64,000 bases of DNA from assembly GCA_020444265.1 (NCBI GenBank), contig JAHLLH010000003.1, positions 490,299 to 554,298 of the forward strand. Reading direction: 5' to 3'. The notes below the pieces were generated by a model, which searched no databases, was not told where the DNA came from, and worked only from the letters and a program-made list of their open reading frames with translations. A program made the translations under genes and the position numbers. Origin of the DNA: a bacterium. Lineage in GTDB: Bacteria > Electryoneota > Electryoneia > Electryoneales > Electryoneaceae. The stretch's first letter is position 1, and each line of letters opens with the position of its first letter. Positions 17,871 to 25,324 of this stretch are shown here, one piece after another.

Positions 17871-19064
17871 TCAGACTGTGGAGTCCTGCCTGGCAAAAAG
17901 CTGACGCCACAGGTGAACAAACAAATGATGGGCAACAAACCCCGGCTGAACGTTTCTTTCCAGGTCGAGGCGAGCTTCTTCGATCAGCTCGATGGCCCGT
18001 GCATGATCCCGTCCTTCCGTAAACTTGGTGAACTTCGCAAGAGCGCTGTCCTTCGCAAGTTCCGGATGCCCGGACGGGTTGGCATCCAGACGCTGCACAT
18101 CCCTGATCCACTTGCCCAGGAGCAGCAGGAGATTGCCAAACTCCTCGGATTTGGAGGGGGCCGACCATTCTTCGACCAGCCCATCCAGCACTCCCGGATC
18201 ACCCTTAACCAGGGATCTCAGGAGTTTGACTGCCTTTTCCATCTCTGCCGCAGGGTTTGCTTCAGCCCAGCGAATCGCCTGGCTCCAGCTACCTCCAGCC
18301 AGTCTCGCACTCGCTTCGGCGGTCTGCTGCGCGACGTTACGGCGACCTATAAGTTCATGTGTCAACACATCTTCCGGCAACGGTGGGAACCGCAGGATCT
18401 GGCACCGGGAGATGATCGTCTGCAATAATTTCGACTCACGGGACGATGTCAGCAGGAACAGCACATTGTCCGGTGGTTCTTCCAGCAGCTTGAGGAAGGC
18501 GTTCGCCGCCTGGACACGCAAACGATCCGCTTGGCTGATGACAACGACCCTCCAGCCACCGGAGAAAGAAGTTAAGCGAAATTCCCCGCGCAGAACACGG
18601 ATTTGCTCGATCAAAATCTCCGATCCACCTTGAACGTTCAGCGGAGAGTAGGCATCCTTTGCTTTGGCAGCGAGGGCCTCTTCGATCTGTTTGCGCTGGG
18701 CATCGGACCACGCTTCTGCATCTTCCTGCTCATCCCCGGATGATTTCTTCGGTTTGGGCAAGGGAAAGAGAACTTTCAAATTCGGGTGCGCCAGGCGGTT
18801 CGTCTGAGCACAGCTCGGGCAATCGCCGCAGGGTACCTGGGCGGGAGTGGTGCCGTGTCCACGGTGATGCGAGAGACAGAGCAGGGCTCGCGCCAGGTCG
18901 AGCGCCGCCGCTTCTTTCCCGACTCCCAGGGGTCCGAGAAAGAGATAGGCATGCGGGATACGGTCTGTCCGCACCGCACGCAGCACCACCTCTTTCTGGC
19001 GCTGTTGCCCAACCAGGTTTGGCAGATCGGTCGGTGTGTCTGACGTAAGTATATCGTCGCTCAT
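17871..19064 (-). CDS. holB: DNA polymerase III clamp-loader subunit delta-prime
   Basis: 397 residues, a AAA+ clamp-loader subunit of replicative polymerase III. The Walker A-like motif GPLGVGKE is at 44-51. A zinc-binding segment, CGDCPSCAQ, follows at about 78. Later motifs include LLEEPPDNVLFLLTSS and ISRCQILRFPPL, the delta-prime/tau arginine-finger region (SRC). An insertion of charged residues (KPKKSSGDEQEDAEAW) lies around 105-120. It starts at ATG 19064 without a strong Shine-Dalgarno sequence. It is the first gene of the holB-ricT-metG operon, with 41 bases before ricT. Confidence 0.93.
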   Translation of the reverse strand: MSDDILTSDTPTDLPNLVGQQRQKEVVLRAVRTDRIPHAYLFLGPLGVGKEAAALDLARALLCLSHHRGHGTTPAQVPCGDCPSCAQTNRLAHPNLKVLFPLPKPKKSSGDEQEDAEAWSDAQRKQIEEALAAKAKDAYSPLNVQGGSEILIEQIRVLRGEFRLTSFSGGWRVVVISQADRLRVQAANAFLKLLEEPPDNVLFLLTSSRESKLLQTIISRCQILRFPPLPEDVLTHELIGRRNVAQQTAEASARLAGGSWSQAIRWAEANPAAEMEKAVKLLRSLVKGDPGVLDGLVEEWSAPSKSEEFGNLLLLLGKWIRDVQRLDANPSGHPELAKDSALAKFTKFTEGRDHARAIELIEEARLDLERNVQPGFVAHHLFVHLWRQLFARQDSTV

Positions 19065-19085
19065 GGAAGTATTTTCAACACTAGT

Positions 19086-19164
19086 CTGTCATCCCCAGCT
19101 TCCAAGCCCGTTAAAACGGGCTCGTTCGCGAAGCGAACCGGGAAGCGTCGGGGATCCCCTTCCC
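19086..19164 (+). repeat. 79-nt modular intergenic element, copy 1
   Basis: Bounded by CTGTCATCCCCAGC and GCGTCGGGGATCCCCTTCCC. The 45-base middle folds into two hairpins (AGCCCGTTAAAACGGGCT, GTTCGCGAAGCGAAC). A second copy of the same length and ends, but with different internal hairpins, lies inverted at 41228-41306. Confidence 0.8.
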
Positions 19165-19261
19165 GGTGGACGGTTGTGTCGGGATTCGTCCGAAGTGCAA
19201 GCCCTGCATTCTGAAGCACGTACTCTGACCTCCGTACTCGGTACACCGTACTCCGAAGATA

Positions 19262-19281
19262 CCCGACACTGAAGTGTCGGG
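19262..19281 (-). terminator. Hairpin after the EnvC-like gene
   Basis: An 8-bp perfect stem CCCGACAC-TGAA-GTGTCGGG just past the minus-strand stop. No T-run follows, so it may be a transcript-end stabiliser rather than a strict intrinsic terminator. Confidence 0.4.
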
Positions 19282-19289
19282 CCAGTGGA

Positions 19290-20567
19290 CTACCCCAGCC
19301 ATTTTAGCGGGTCTTCCTTCTGGCGCTTATGCCAGACCTGGAAGTGCAGGGTTTCGCTATCGCCAACCCCGCTGCCTACGGTTCCGATCACACGACCCGC
19401 TTCGACACGTTCCCCCTCGCTGATCCAGACATCTCCGAGGTGTGCGTAGACGGTATAATAACCATCACCATGATCAATCAGAACCGTTGTCCCGAATCCG
19501 CGAAGATAGGTAATCCTCGTGCAAACGCCTCCCTGCACCGAGAGAACTTCCGTTCCCTCGCGAGCACGGATGTCGATGCCCGGGTTTTCGGTCAAGGTTC
19601 CGGTGATCTTGTTCCGCTCGAGTCCAAACCGACTGACAATTGGTCCTTTTAAAGGCCAGGGGAGCTTTCCGCGCGCACTGGAGAAGCTTGCAAAACTCTC
19701 AACCGGACGAATGACAATGTCTCCAGCACGGCGTGACACGTTGATTTCCTGGATCCCACCGCGGGCTCGTTCCCTCTCGAGCGATGCAATCCAGTCCTCG
19801 ACTTGTTTCAAGGCGTTTTTCCGGTCCTCAATCAAGGACTGGACAGATTGCTTGTCCCGTTTGACATCAGCCATCAGGTTGTCGAGATGGCCACGGTCCT
19901 GCTCAAGCCTGGACCGTTCCTGCCGAGTTTCTGCTACCAATCCTTCGATCCGTTTCACCGATTGTGCTTTCTGCTCTCGTGCCTGACGCAGATCGGCAAT
20001 CGTTTCTTCGAGGTCGCGCTCGTTTCGGCTGTGGCGCTGTTGAGCGTCGCGCAACGCTTCCAGGTTTTTCCTGTCCCGGTCGGTAATTCGCTCGACGTAA
20101 AGCCTGCGTCTGACAAAATCACCTGGGTTCTCCGCCGCGAGCAGGAAGCGCAAGGATTGACGGCTGCCATGTTTGTAAAGGAAGATGGCTCGTTCGCGAA
20201 TCAGATCCTCGAGGTGACGTACTTCCTCGCTGGTACGGTTCAGACGGACCCGAACTCCTGCCAAGTTCGACTGACCGTTGGAAATGCGACGATCAAATGT
20301 CCTGACCGCGGCCTGTTCTCGCTGGCGTTGGCTTCCCAGTTCACGGATCAATCGCCGACGAGTCACTATTTGCTGGTCGAGAGCATTGATCCGGCCTGTC
20401 AGGTCCCGTTCACTGGCTGCGTAGGAATCAAGAACGGAGGAGAGGCTGTCCAGCTCGGCACGCAGCCGATCTAGACGGTCCCGAGGGTTATCCTGCCCCT
20501 GAACCACTGCTGACAGCAGGAGAAAGACAGAAACCAGCAGAAGAGTGAACCGGGCGAATTGCTGCAC
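19290..20567 (-). CDS. EnvC/NlpD-like LytM-domain murein hydrolase regulator
   Basis: About 425 residues from GTG 20567 (AGGGA just upstream, then signal peptide FTLLLVSVFLLLSAVVQG). GTG 20585 is an alternative start. Residues 30-270 form a long coiled coil, as in EnvC. The last 125 residues are an M23/LytM fold: LPWPLKGPIVSRFG, NPGIDI, DHGDGYYTVYAHL, LHFQVW. Two zinc positions look lost. The HxGxD motif reads NPGID (Asn for His), and the HxH motif reads TLH, lacking the first His. Such degenerate LytM proteins activate amidases at the septum instead of cutting peptidoglycan. Periplasmic, probably involved in daughter-cell separation. It is divergent from the M1 peptidase gene. Confidence 0.9.
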   Translation of the reverse strand: MQQFARFTLLLVSVFLLLSAVVQGQDNPRDRLDRLRAELDSLSSVLDSYAASERDLTGRINALDQQIVTRRRLIRELGSQRQREQAAVRTFDRRISNGQSNLAGVRVRLNRTSEEVRHLEDLIRERAIFLYKHGSRQSLRFLLAAENPGDFVRRRLYVERITDRDRKNLEALRDAQQRHSRNERDLEETIADLRQAREQKAQSVKRIEGLVAETRQERSRLEQDRGHLDNLMADVKRDKQSVQSLIEDRKNALKQVEDWIASLERERARGGIQEINVSRRAGDIVIRPVESFASFSSARGKLPWPLKGPIVSRFGLERNKITGTLTENPGIDIRAREGTEVLSVQGGVCTRITYLRGFGTTVLIDHGDGYYTVYAHLGDVWISEGERVEAGRVIGTVGSGVGDSETLHFQVWHKRQKEDPLKWLG

Positions 20568-20684
20568 AGCATCCCTTTCGAACACTTGTCGTGCAGAAAG
20601 TACGGTAGGTCCGGGAGGACTTCAAGCGGGGATTTCCCTATATTGTTGGAAGGGTGGAAGAGATCCTGAACACACGAGGGAACG

Positions 20685-22730
20685 ATGAAGTCTTTCTGGA
20701 AGCTTTGTGCAGCCTGCCTGATAACAGTCGGCCTGGTATCCGCCGCGAGTGCCGTACCCGTCGCCGAACAATGGAAGGGGACCACTCTTCGCAGTCCCGG
20801 TCACATTCACGGTGACAAGGCGAGTGAACGTTTCCTCGCTGGCAATGGTTGGGACTACCGCGCCATCAATGCTGACAGCAGCCACTCCTACGATGCCCAG
20901 GATCTGGAAATCATCCTCGAACCTGATCTCGAGAGCAGGGTCCTGGCTGGATCGGTTACGATGACCGCTTTGAGCGAAGTGGAAGAGCTGACGGAAGTCG
21001 ATGTTCACCTTGAGTTTGCGACAATCACAACGGTCGAGGTGAATGAGGTCGCTGCCGAGTACAGCTATGAAGACGGAGTTGTGTTAGTGACCCTCTCTTC
21101 TGCTATGGGTGTGGGCGATGAGTTTACCGTCAGCATTGAGTACACCGTCCCGTTCCGTGCCAACAACGACTATGATGGCGGCTTCTATTTCTCTGGGGTG
21201 TCAGATGTTGCCTACACATTCGGTGAGCCCTATGGTACCCGTCGCTGGCTGGCCTGCTATGACTTGCCTTTCGATAAAGTGACCCATACAATGTCCGTCA
21301 TTTTGCCCGAGGCTTACCAAGTCGCCTCAAACGGTGCGTTTGTCGAACGAGCTGATCTTGGCGATGGTTTGTTCATGACGACCTACGAGAACACTGATCC
21401 CATCTCTACCTATCTGATCGCTATTTCCGCATCACCCTACAGCTTTGTTGAAGATGATCCAGCTGGAGCAAATGATACTGAAATCGGCTATTGGGTCTAC
21501 CCGGATGATGAAGCGGATATGGTCTATGATTTTGGCCGTACCAGTGAAATGCTCGTACTGTTCGAGTCCCAGTTCGGGGAGTATCCCTTCGCCAAATACG
21601 AACAGGCAGTAGCGCCTATTTTCGGCGGCTGGGGTGCGATGGAGCACCAGGGCTGCACCACCTATGGCTCTCGTCTCGTAGGCGATGGCAACCGTCAGTT
21701 CGAGGGTATTGTCGCCCATGAGTTGGGCCATCAATGGTTTGGCGACTGGGTTGGTCCGGTGGATTTTCGCAACATCTGGCTGAATGAGGGCTTCGCTACC
21801 TACACCGAATTCCTCTGGTCCGAGTACCAGTCTGAAGCAGCCTTGCAGAACAACATCACCAACAAACGGCAATCCTATTTCAACGAAGATGCGAATTTCC
21901 GTTTCCCAATCTATGATCCGCCGTACGATCCAGCGAATGGAATCGACATGCTGTTCAGCTCCACGGTCTACGACAAGGGTGGCTTGATCCTCCACATGCT
22001 CCGCTGGGTTGTCGGGGATGAGGATTTCTTCGCAGGGATGCAGCTCTATGGGCAAAACCACGCCTATGGGAGCGCGAATACGGCGGAATTGCAGGAAGAT
22101 TTTGAAACAGCATCCGGCATGGATCTGTCAGCCTTTTTCGATCAGTGGATCTATGGGCAGGGATTCCCGGTTTACCAGGTTGGCGCGCTGGAGACTTGGG
22201 AGGATGATGAGTTCGGTAATTCTGCCAGCTTGACGATCAATCAGATTCAGCAGAATGCCCCATTGTTCTCGACACCACTACCTGTTCTACTCCGCTCAGG
22301 TGCGCTGGATACCCTCGTGCGAGTGGAAGTTGAGGCTGTTGATGCCCAAGTGGTTGAGATACACAACCTTGATTTCATGCCGACCACCTTCGCATTCGAC
22401 CCGGAAAGGACCATCCTCTGCCACTATAGCCTGCTGAATGTAGATGAAAACCCAGTCATACCCTCAACCTATATCGTAACTGAACCTTGGCCGAACCCCT
22501 TTAACGCGGCGACGAACCTTCGGATTACCCTGACCAGGCCGTCCCCTGTACGAATGCAGGTGTTTGACCTGTTAGGACGTCAAGTTGGTGTAGTAGAACG
22601 CGGTGTACTGTCTGCGGGGGATCATAGGATTAACTGGCAGCCAGGCAACGAACTGAGTAGTGGTCTCTACCTGCTGAAAGTGAAGGTCGGCGAGCAGCAG
22701 ACGATCCGTCGCGCAACCCTGGTCAAGTGA
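20685..22730 (+). CDS. Secreted M1 family metallopeptidase with sorting domain
   Basis: 681 residues with signal peptide MKSFWKLCAACLITVGLVSAASA. The zinc site is HELGH at 345-349 with the third ligand Glu368 in WLNEGFATY, the normal 18-residue spacing. The substrate-recognition motif appears as GAMEHQG where aminopeptidases have GAMEN, so the N-terminal amine contact is altered (His for Asn). The sorting domain starts at WPNPFN, with VFDLLGRQVG and SSGLYLLKV, ending LVK. It is probably an extracellular aminopeptidase acting on peptides released by proteases such as the S8 enzyme at 8266. Confidence 0.95.
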   Translation: MKSFWKLCAACLITVGLVSAASAVPVAEQWKGTTLRSPGHIHGDKASERFLAGNGWDYRAINADSSHSYDAQDLEIILEPDLESRVLAGSVTMTALSEVEELTEVDVHLEFATITTVEVNEVAAEYSYEDGVVLVTLSSAMGVGDEFTVSIEYTVPFRANNDYDGGFYFSGVSDVAYTFGEPYGTRRWLACYDLPFDKVTHTMSVILPEAYQVASNGAFVERADLGDGLFMTTYENTDPISTYLIAISASPYSFVEDDPAGANDTEIGYWVYPDDEADMVYDFGRTSEMLVLFESQFGEYPFAKYEQAVAPIFGGWGAMEHQGCTTYGSRLVGDGNRQFEGIVAHELGHQWFGDWVGPVDFRNIWLNEGFATYTEFLWSEYQSEAALQNNITNKRQSYFNEDANFRFPIYDPPYDPANGIDMLFSSTVYDKGGLILHMLRWVVGDEDFFAGMQLYGQNHAYGSANTAELQEDFETASGMDLSAFFDQWIYGQGFPVYQVGALETWEDDEFGNSASLTINQIQQNAPLFSTPLPVLLRSGALDTLVRVEVEAVDAQVVEIHNLDFMPTTFAFDPERTILCHYSLLNVDENPVIPSTYIVTEPWPNPFNAATNLRITLTRPSPVRMQVFDLLGRQVGVVERGVLSAGDHRINWQPGNELSSGLYLLKVKVGEQQTIRRATLVK

Positions 22731-22754
22731 TACCCTCGAGGGACGAAACCAATC

Positions 22755-22781
22755 AAACGCGACCCCCAATGGGTCGCGTTT
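22755..22781 (+). terminator. Intrinsic terminator of the M1 peptidase gene
   Basis: An 11-bp perfect stem (AAACGCGACCC / GGGTCGCGTTT), loop CCAAT, then GGCTTATCTTT. It overlaps the leader of ubiE. Confidence 0.6.
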
Positions 22782-22796
22782 GGCTTATCTTTGGCG

Positions 22797-23522
22797 ATGA
22801 TGAAACCGAATCACCCATCCGCAGAGTCGAAGAAACGGCATGAAGTCGCAGCGATGTTCGACAGCATCGCTCCGACCTATGACCGTCTCAACCGTATCCT
22901 GAGTGTTGGTACGGACCGTATCTGGCGGAACCGTGCCATCCGTCTGGGCGGTGTCTCAGCTGGCCAGCACTGGCTTGACCTTGCAGCAGGCAGCGGTGAT
23001 GTGGCGCAGACTGGACTACGTCTCGTCCCGGGAAGCCAGTGGACCGCCGGTGATCCTTCGATTGAACTGCTGCGGATTTTGAAAAATCGTCCTGCCCTCG
23101 GTTCTGTCGATGCATTTCTCTGTGGAGCTGAACAACTCCCATTTGAGGATGAGTGTTTCGATGGGGTGACCGTTGCCTTCGGTCTGCGAAACTTCGAACG
23201 GCCAATGGAAGGACTTACAGAGATCCATCGAGTGCTGAAACCAGGTGGCAAGGCGGTGTTTCTGGAGTTCCTCGCCCAGGAATCCGGCGGGTGGGGTGGA
23301 CCGCTGGTGCGCTTCTACCTCGAAAAAGTACTGCCCCTGATTGGTGGACTGGTCAGCGGCCACAAACATGCTTACAGCTACCTCGCACAATCTTCGAAAA
23401 GTTTCTGGTCTCCGACCCAGCTGAAGAACCATCTACATGATGTCGGCTACGGACCAATCAAAATGATTGGATACATGGGTGGGGCAGTAACCTTGACCAT
23501 CGCCCGGGTGGACAAGAGATGA
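22797..23522 (+). CDS. ubiE: Demethylmenaquinone/ubiquinone C-methyltransferase
   Basis: About 242 residues. A SAM-dependent enzyme making the last step of menaquinone (C-methylation of demethylmenaquinone). Family motifs are MFDSIAPTYDRLNRILSVGTDRIWR at the N-terminus, SAM-binding LDLAAGSGDVA, FGLRNFERPMEGL, LKPGGKAVFLEF, and a C-terminal YSYLAQSSKSF. ATG 22797 is used. A second ATG follows directly, and a TTG lies two codons upstream. The stop overlaps the next start as ATGA, so it heads a tightly coupled four-gene operon. Confidence 0.94.
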   Translation: MMKPNHPSAESKKRHEVAAMFDSIAPTYDRLNRILSVGTDRIWRNRAIRLGGVSAGQHWLDLAAGSGDVAQTGLRLVPGSQWTAGDPSIELLRILKNRPALGSVDAFLCGAEQLPFEDECFDGVTVAFGLRNFERPMEGLTEIHRVLKPGGKAVFLEFLAQESGGWGGPLVRFYLEKVLPLIGGLVSGHKHAYSYLAQSSKSFWSPTQLKNHLHDVGYGPIKMIGYMGGAVTLTIARVDKR

Positions 23523-23899
23523 AGCGATTCACCCTCAAGCTGCGGCCGGGGGATTGGATCATTATCATTCTCCTCCTAGCCCTTTCCGCGGGTGTGACAG
23601 CCATGACCATCCAATTGCCAACAGGGCAGCATGCGGTGGTTACGGTTAATGGGGAACGTGCCGCCATCCTTCCTGTCGGGGAGGAGGCTGAGCTTGAGGT
23701 CGAAGGACCGTTGGGGATCACCACCATCGTCAGCGATGCCGATGGCGTCCGAATCGTCGACTCCCCCTGCCCGCATAAACTCTGTGTTCGCATGGGCCGT
23801 GTCCTGAGTCGTGGCCAGACCATCCTTTGTGTCCCCAATCATGTCGCAATTCGTGTCGAGGGGGATGCCGACGACGGTGTTGACGGGGTCACAGGCTGA
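23519..23899 (+). CDS. NusG domain II-containing membrane-anchored protein
   Basis: 126 residues. One N-terminal membrane span (WIIIILLLALSAGVTAMTI) is followed by a small beta domain of the NusG_II family with the characteristic SPCPHKLCVRMG segment (cysteines five residues apart) and ILCVPNHVAIRV. The role of this family is not established. In other bacteria it commonly sits beside the Gx-type transporter and redox or flavin-transfer genes. Here it overlaps ubiE by four bases and touches the Gx gene by one, so the three are translated together. Confidence 0.88.
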   Translation: MKRFTLKLRPGDWIIIILLLALSAGVTAMTIQLPTGQHAVVTVNGERAAILPVGEEAELEVEGPLGITTIVSDADGVRIVDSPCPHKLCVRMGRVLSRGQTILCVPNHVAIRVEGDADDGVDGVTG

Positions 23900-24477
23900 T
23901 GAGTTCACGTCCCGACAGCTCAATCCGACTGCTGAACGCTTCCCGTCGCACGGCTCGTATCGCATTGTGGACCGCTATTGGAGTAGCGATTGCCGGCATT
24001 GAACGGCTGTTACCGACTCCACTGCCGTGGGTCCGGCTAGGGCTTGCCAATGGAGCAGCGCTGCTCGTCCTCCTGACCATGGGCTGGACCTCTGCACTCT
24101 TTGTGAATCTGGCTCGAACGGCGGTGGTTGCCCTGCTGTTCGGGACTTGGGCAAGTCCATCCTTCCTGCTCTCGTTCAGCGGGGCGATGGTCGCGGTGTT
24201 GGTGATGGCGTTGCTGAACTGGGCGGGGGGGAGGTTTATCGGGCCGGTCGGTCTATCCGCTGCTGGTGCATTCTTCCACATGTTGGTCCAGTTTCTGGTG
24301 GCAACCGCATTGCTGGTTCGCCACACCTCCCTGCTTGCTTTCGCTGGACCGAGTTTGATTACCGCGGTGCTGAGTGGCGTTCTTGTTGGTCTCATTGTCC
24401 AACTGATCCTGACTCGTCTACCGAGTGCACTTCTGGGTGATGGATCGAGTACTACGACGAGCGGGAGGAAGGTATGA
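23899..24477 (+). CDS. Gx transporter family protein (HpsI/heptaprenyl diphosphate synthase component I-like)
   Basis: 192 residues, about five or six membrane spans. It has the family opening RRTARIALWTAIGVAIAGIE, then PLPWVRLGLANGAALLVLLTMG, and NLARTAVVALLFGTWASPSFLLSFSGAM. Relatives are annotated either as heptaprenyl diphosphate synthase component I or as an ECF-like substrate-binding membrane protein (Gx). The polytopic form fits the transporter view. The start ATG shares its A with the previous stop (TGATG). Its place after ubiE and a NusG_II protein hints at a link to quinone or isoprenoid metabolism, which is inference only. Confidence 0.88.
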   Translation: MSSRPDSSIRLLNASRRTARIALWTAIGVAIAGIERLLPTPLPWVRLGLANGAALLVLLTMGWTSALFVNLARTAVVALLFGTWASPSFLLSFSGAMVAVLVMALLNWAGGRFIGPVGLSAAGAFFHMLVQFLVATALLVRHTSLLAFAGPSLITAVLSGVLVGLIVQLILTRLPSALLGDGSSTTTSGRKV

Positions 24478-25277
24478 GTCGACTCCAAGTCATCCTGCCG
24501 GTCACCCTGCTTATCCTGTTCGGATTGAACGGTTGCGCCAACCTCTCGACACGAATGTACCGCGATCTCGAAAAGCGGGAGTATACCGAGGTGATGGAAC
24601 GCGGCCAGCGTCACCTCGAAAAGCATTCCGAAGATTGGAAAGTACGTCGCTATACCGGCGATGCAGCCTGGGCACTGGGCGATACAATTGAGGCTTATAA
24701 CATCTGGCGTCCGGCTGCTCCAATCTACATGATCGAGCAACCTCGTTTGGGACGGAAACTGACCCGGCTTGCCGTGCGACGGGGTGACTTTGCCCTCGCG
24801 GACACACTCCTCGGATATAAGGAGGCATTCGCTGGCTCGGAGCTGTTGGACCAGCTTCATACAACGATGTCGGTAATTGTGAAGCAGATGCGCATTCAGG
24901 CTACCTGGGCGGTGCAGCGCGGGGACAGTGCCATCGTCCATGACCAGTGGGAGTTGGCGGCAGGACTCTATCAGCGTGCAGCCGAGTCTTACTCGAGTCG
25001 GGATAACGAGGCTCGCGCTGCGGTGTTACGCGCCTGGCGGATTGTTCAGGATGGACTCTCGGGATACGAGATCGATGCGGAAAAAGTGTTGCAAAATGCA
25101 ACATTATTATCCCCCGGGCAGGCTGTCGTCCGTTACCTTACTGCCTGCGTCTACCTCGACCTTGGGCAATTCGAAAAGGCGAGAAAGCAGTTCGAAGATG
25201 CAGCCGGTATGGAAGAGCAGCAACCGTGGGCCAACCTGTCGGAAAAAGCGCTGGAGCAGTTTAACGCGACAGACTAA
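24474..25277 (+). CDS. Lipoprotein with TPR-like repeats
   Basis: 267 residues, overlapping the Gx gene by four bases (ATGA). The signal peptide MSRLQVILPVTLLILFGLNGC ends in a lipobox with Cys at residue 21, so it should be lipid-anchored. The rest is helical and TPR-like: YTEVMERGQRHLEKHSEDW, LYQRAAESYSSRDNEA and YLDLGQFEKARKQFEDAAG fit 34-residue units. Probably a periplasmic-face scaffold. The specific partner is unknown, but the operon suggests it works with the Gx/NusG_II membrane proteins. Confidence 0.87.
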   Translation: MSRLQVILPVTLLILFGLNGCANLSTRMYRDLEKREYTEVMERGQRHLEKHSEDWKVRRYTGDAAWALGDTIEAYNIWRPAAPIYMIEQPRLGRKLTRLAVRRGDFALADTLLGYKEAFAGSELLDQLHTTMSVIVKQMRIQATWAVQRGDSAIVHDQWELAAGLYQRAAESYSSRDNEARAAVLRAWRIVQDGLSGYEIDAEKVLQNATLLSPGQAVVRYLTACVYLDLGQFEKARKQFEDAAGMEEQQPWANLSEKALEQFNATD

Positions 25278-25324
25278 GCGGCTGGCCTTGATGTTGGACG
25301 GAGAAGTCCGTATAAGGGTACGGC

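Noticed and set aside
23889..24941. 350-codon minus-strand ORF across the Gx transporter and lipoprotein genes
   Set aside because: It conflicts with three overlapping genes that have family motifs, a lipobox and exact start-stop overlaps.
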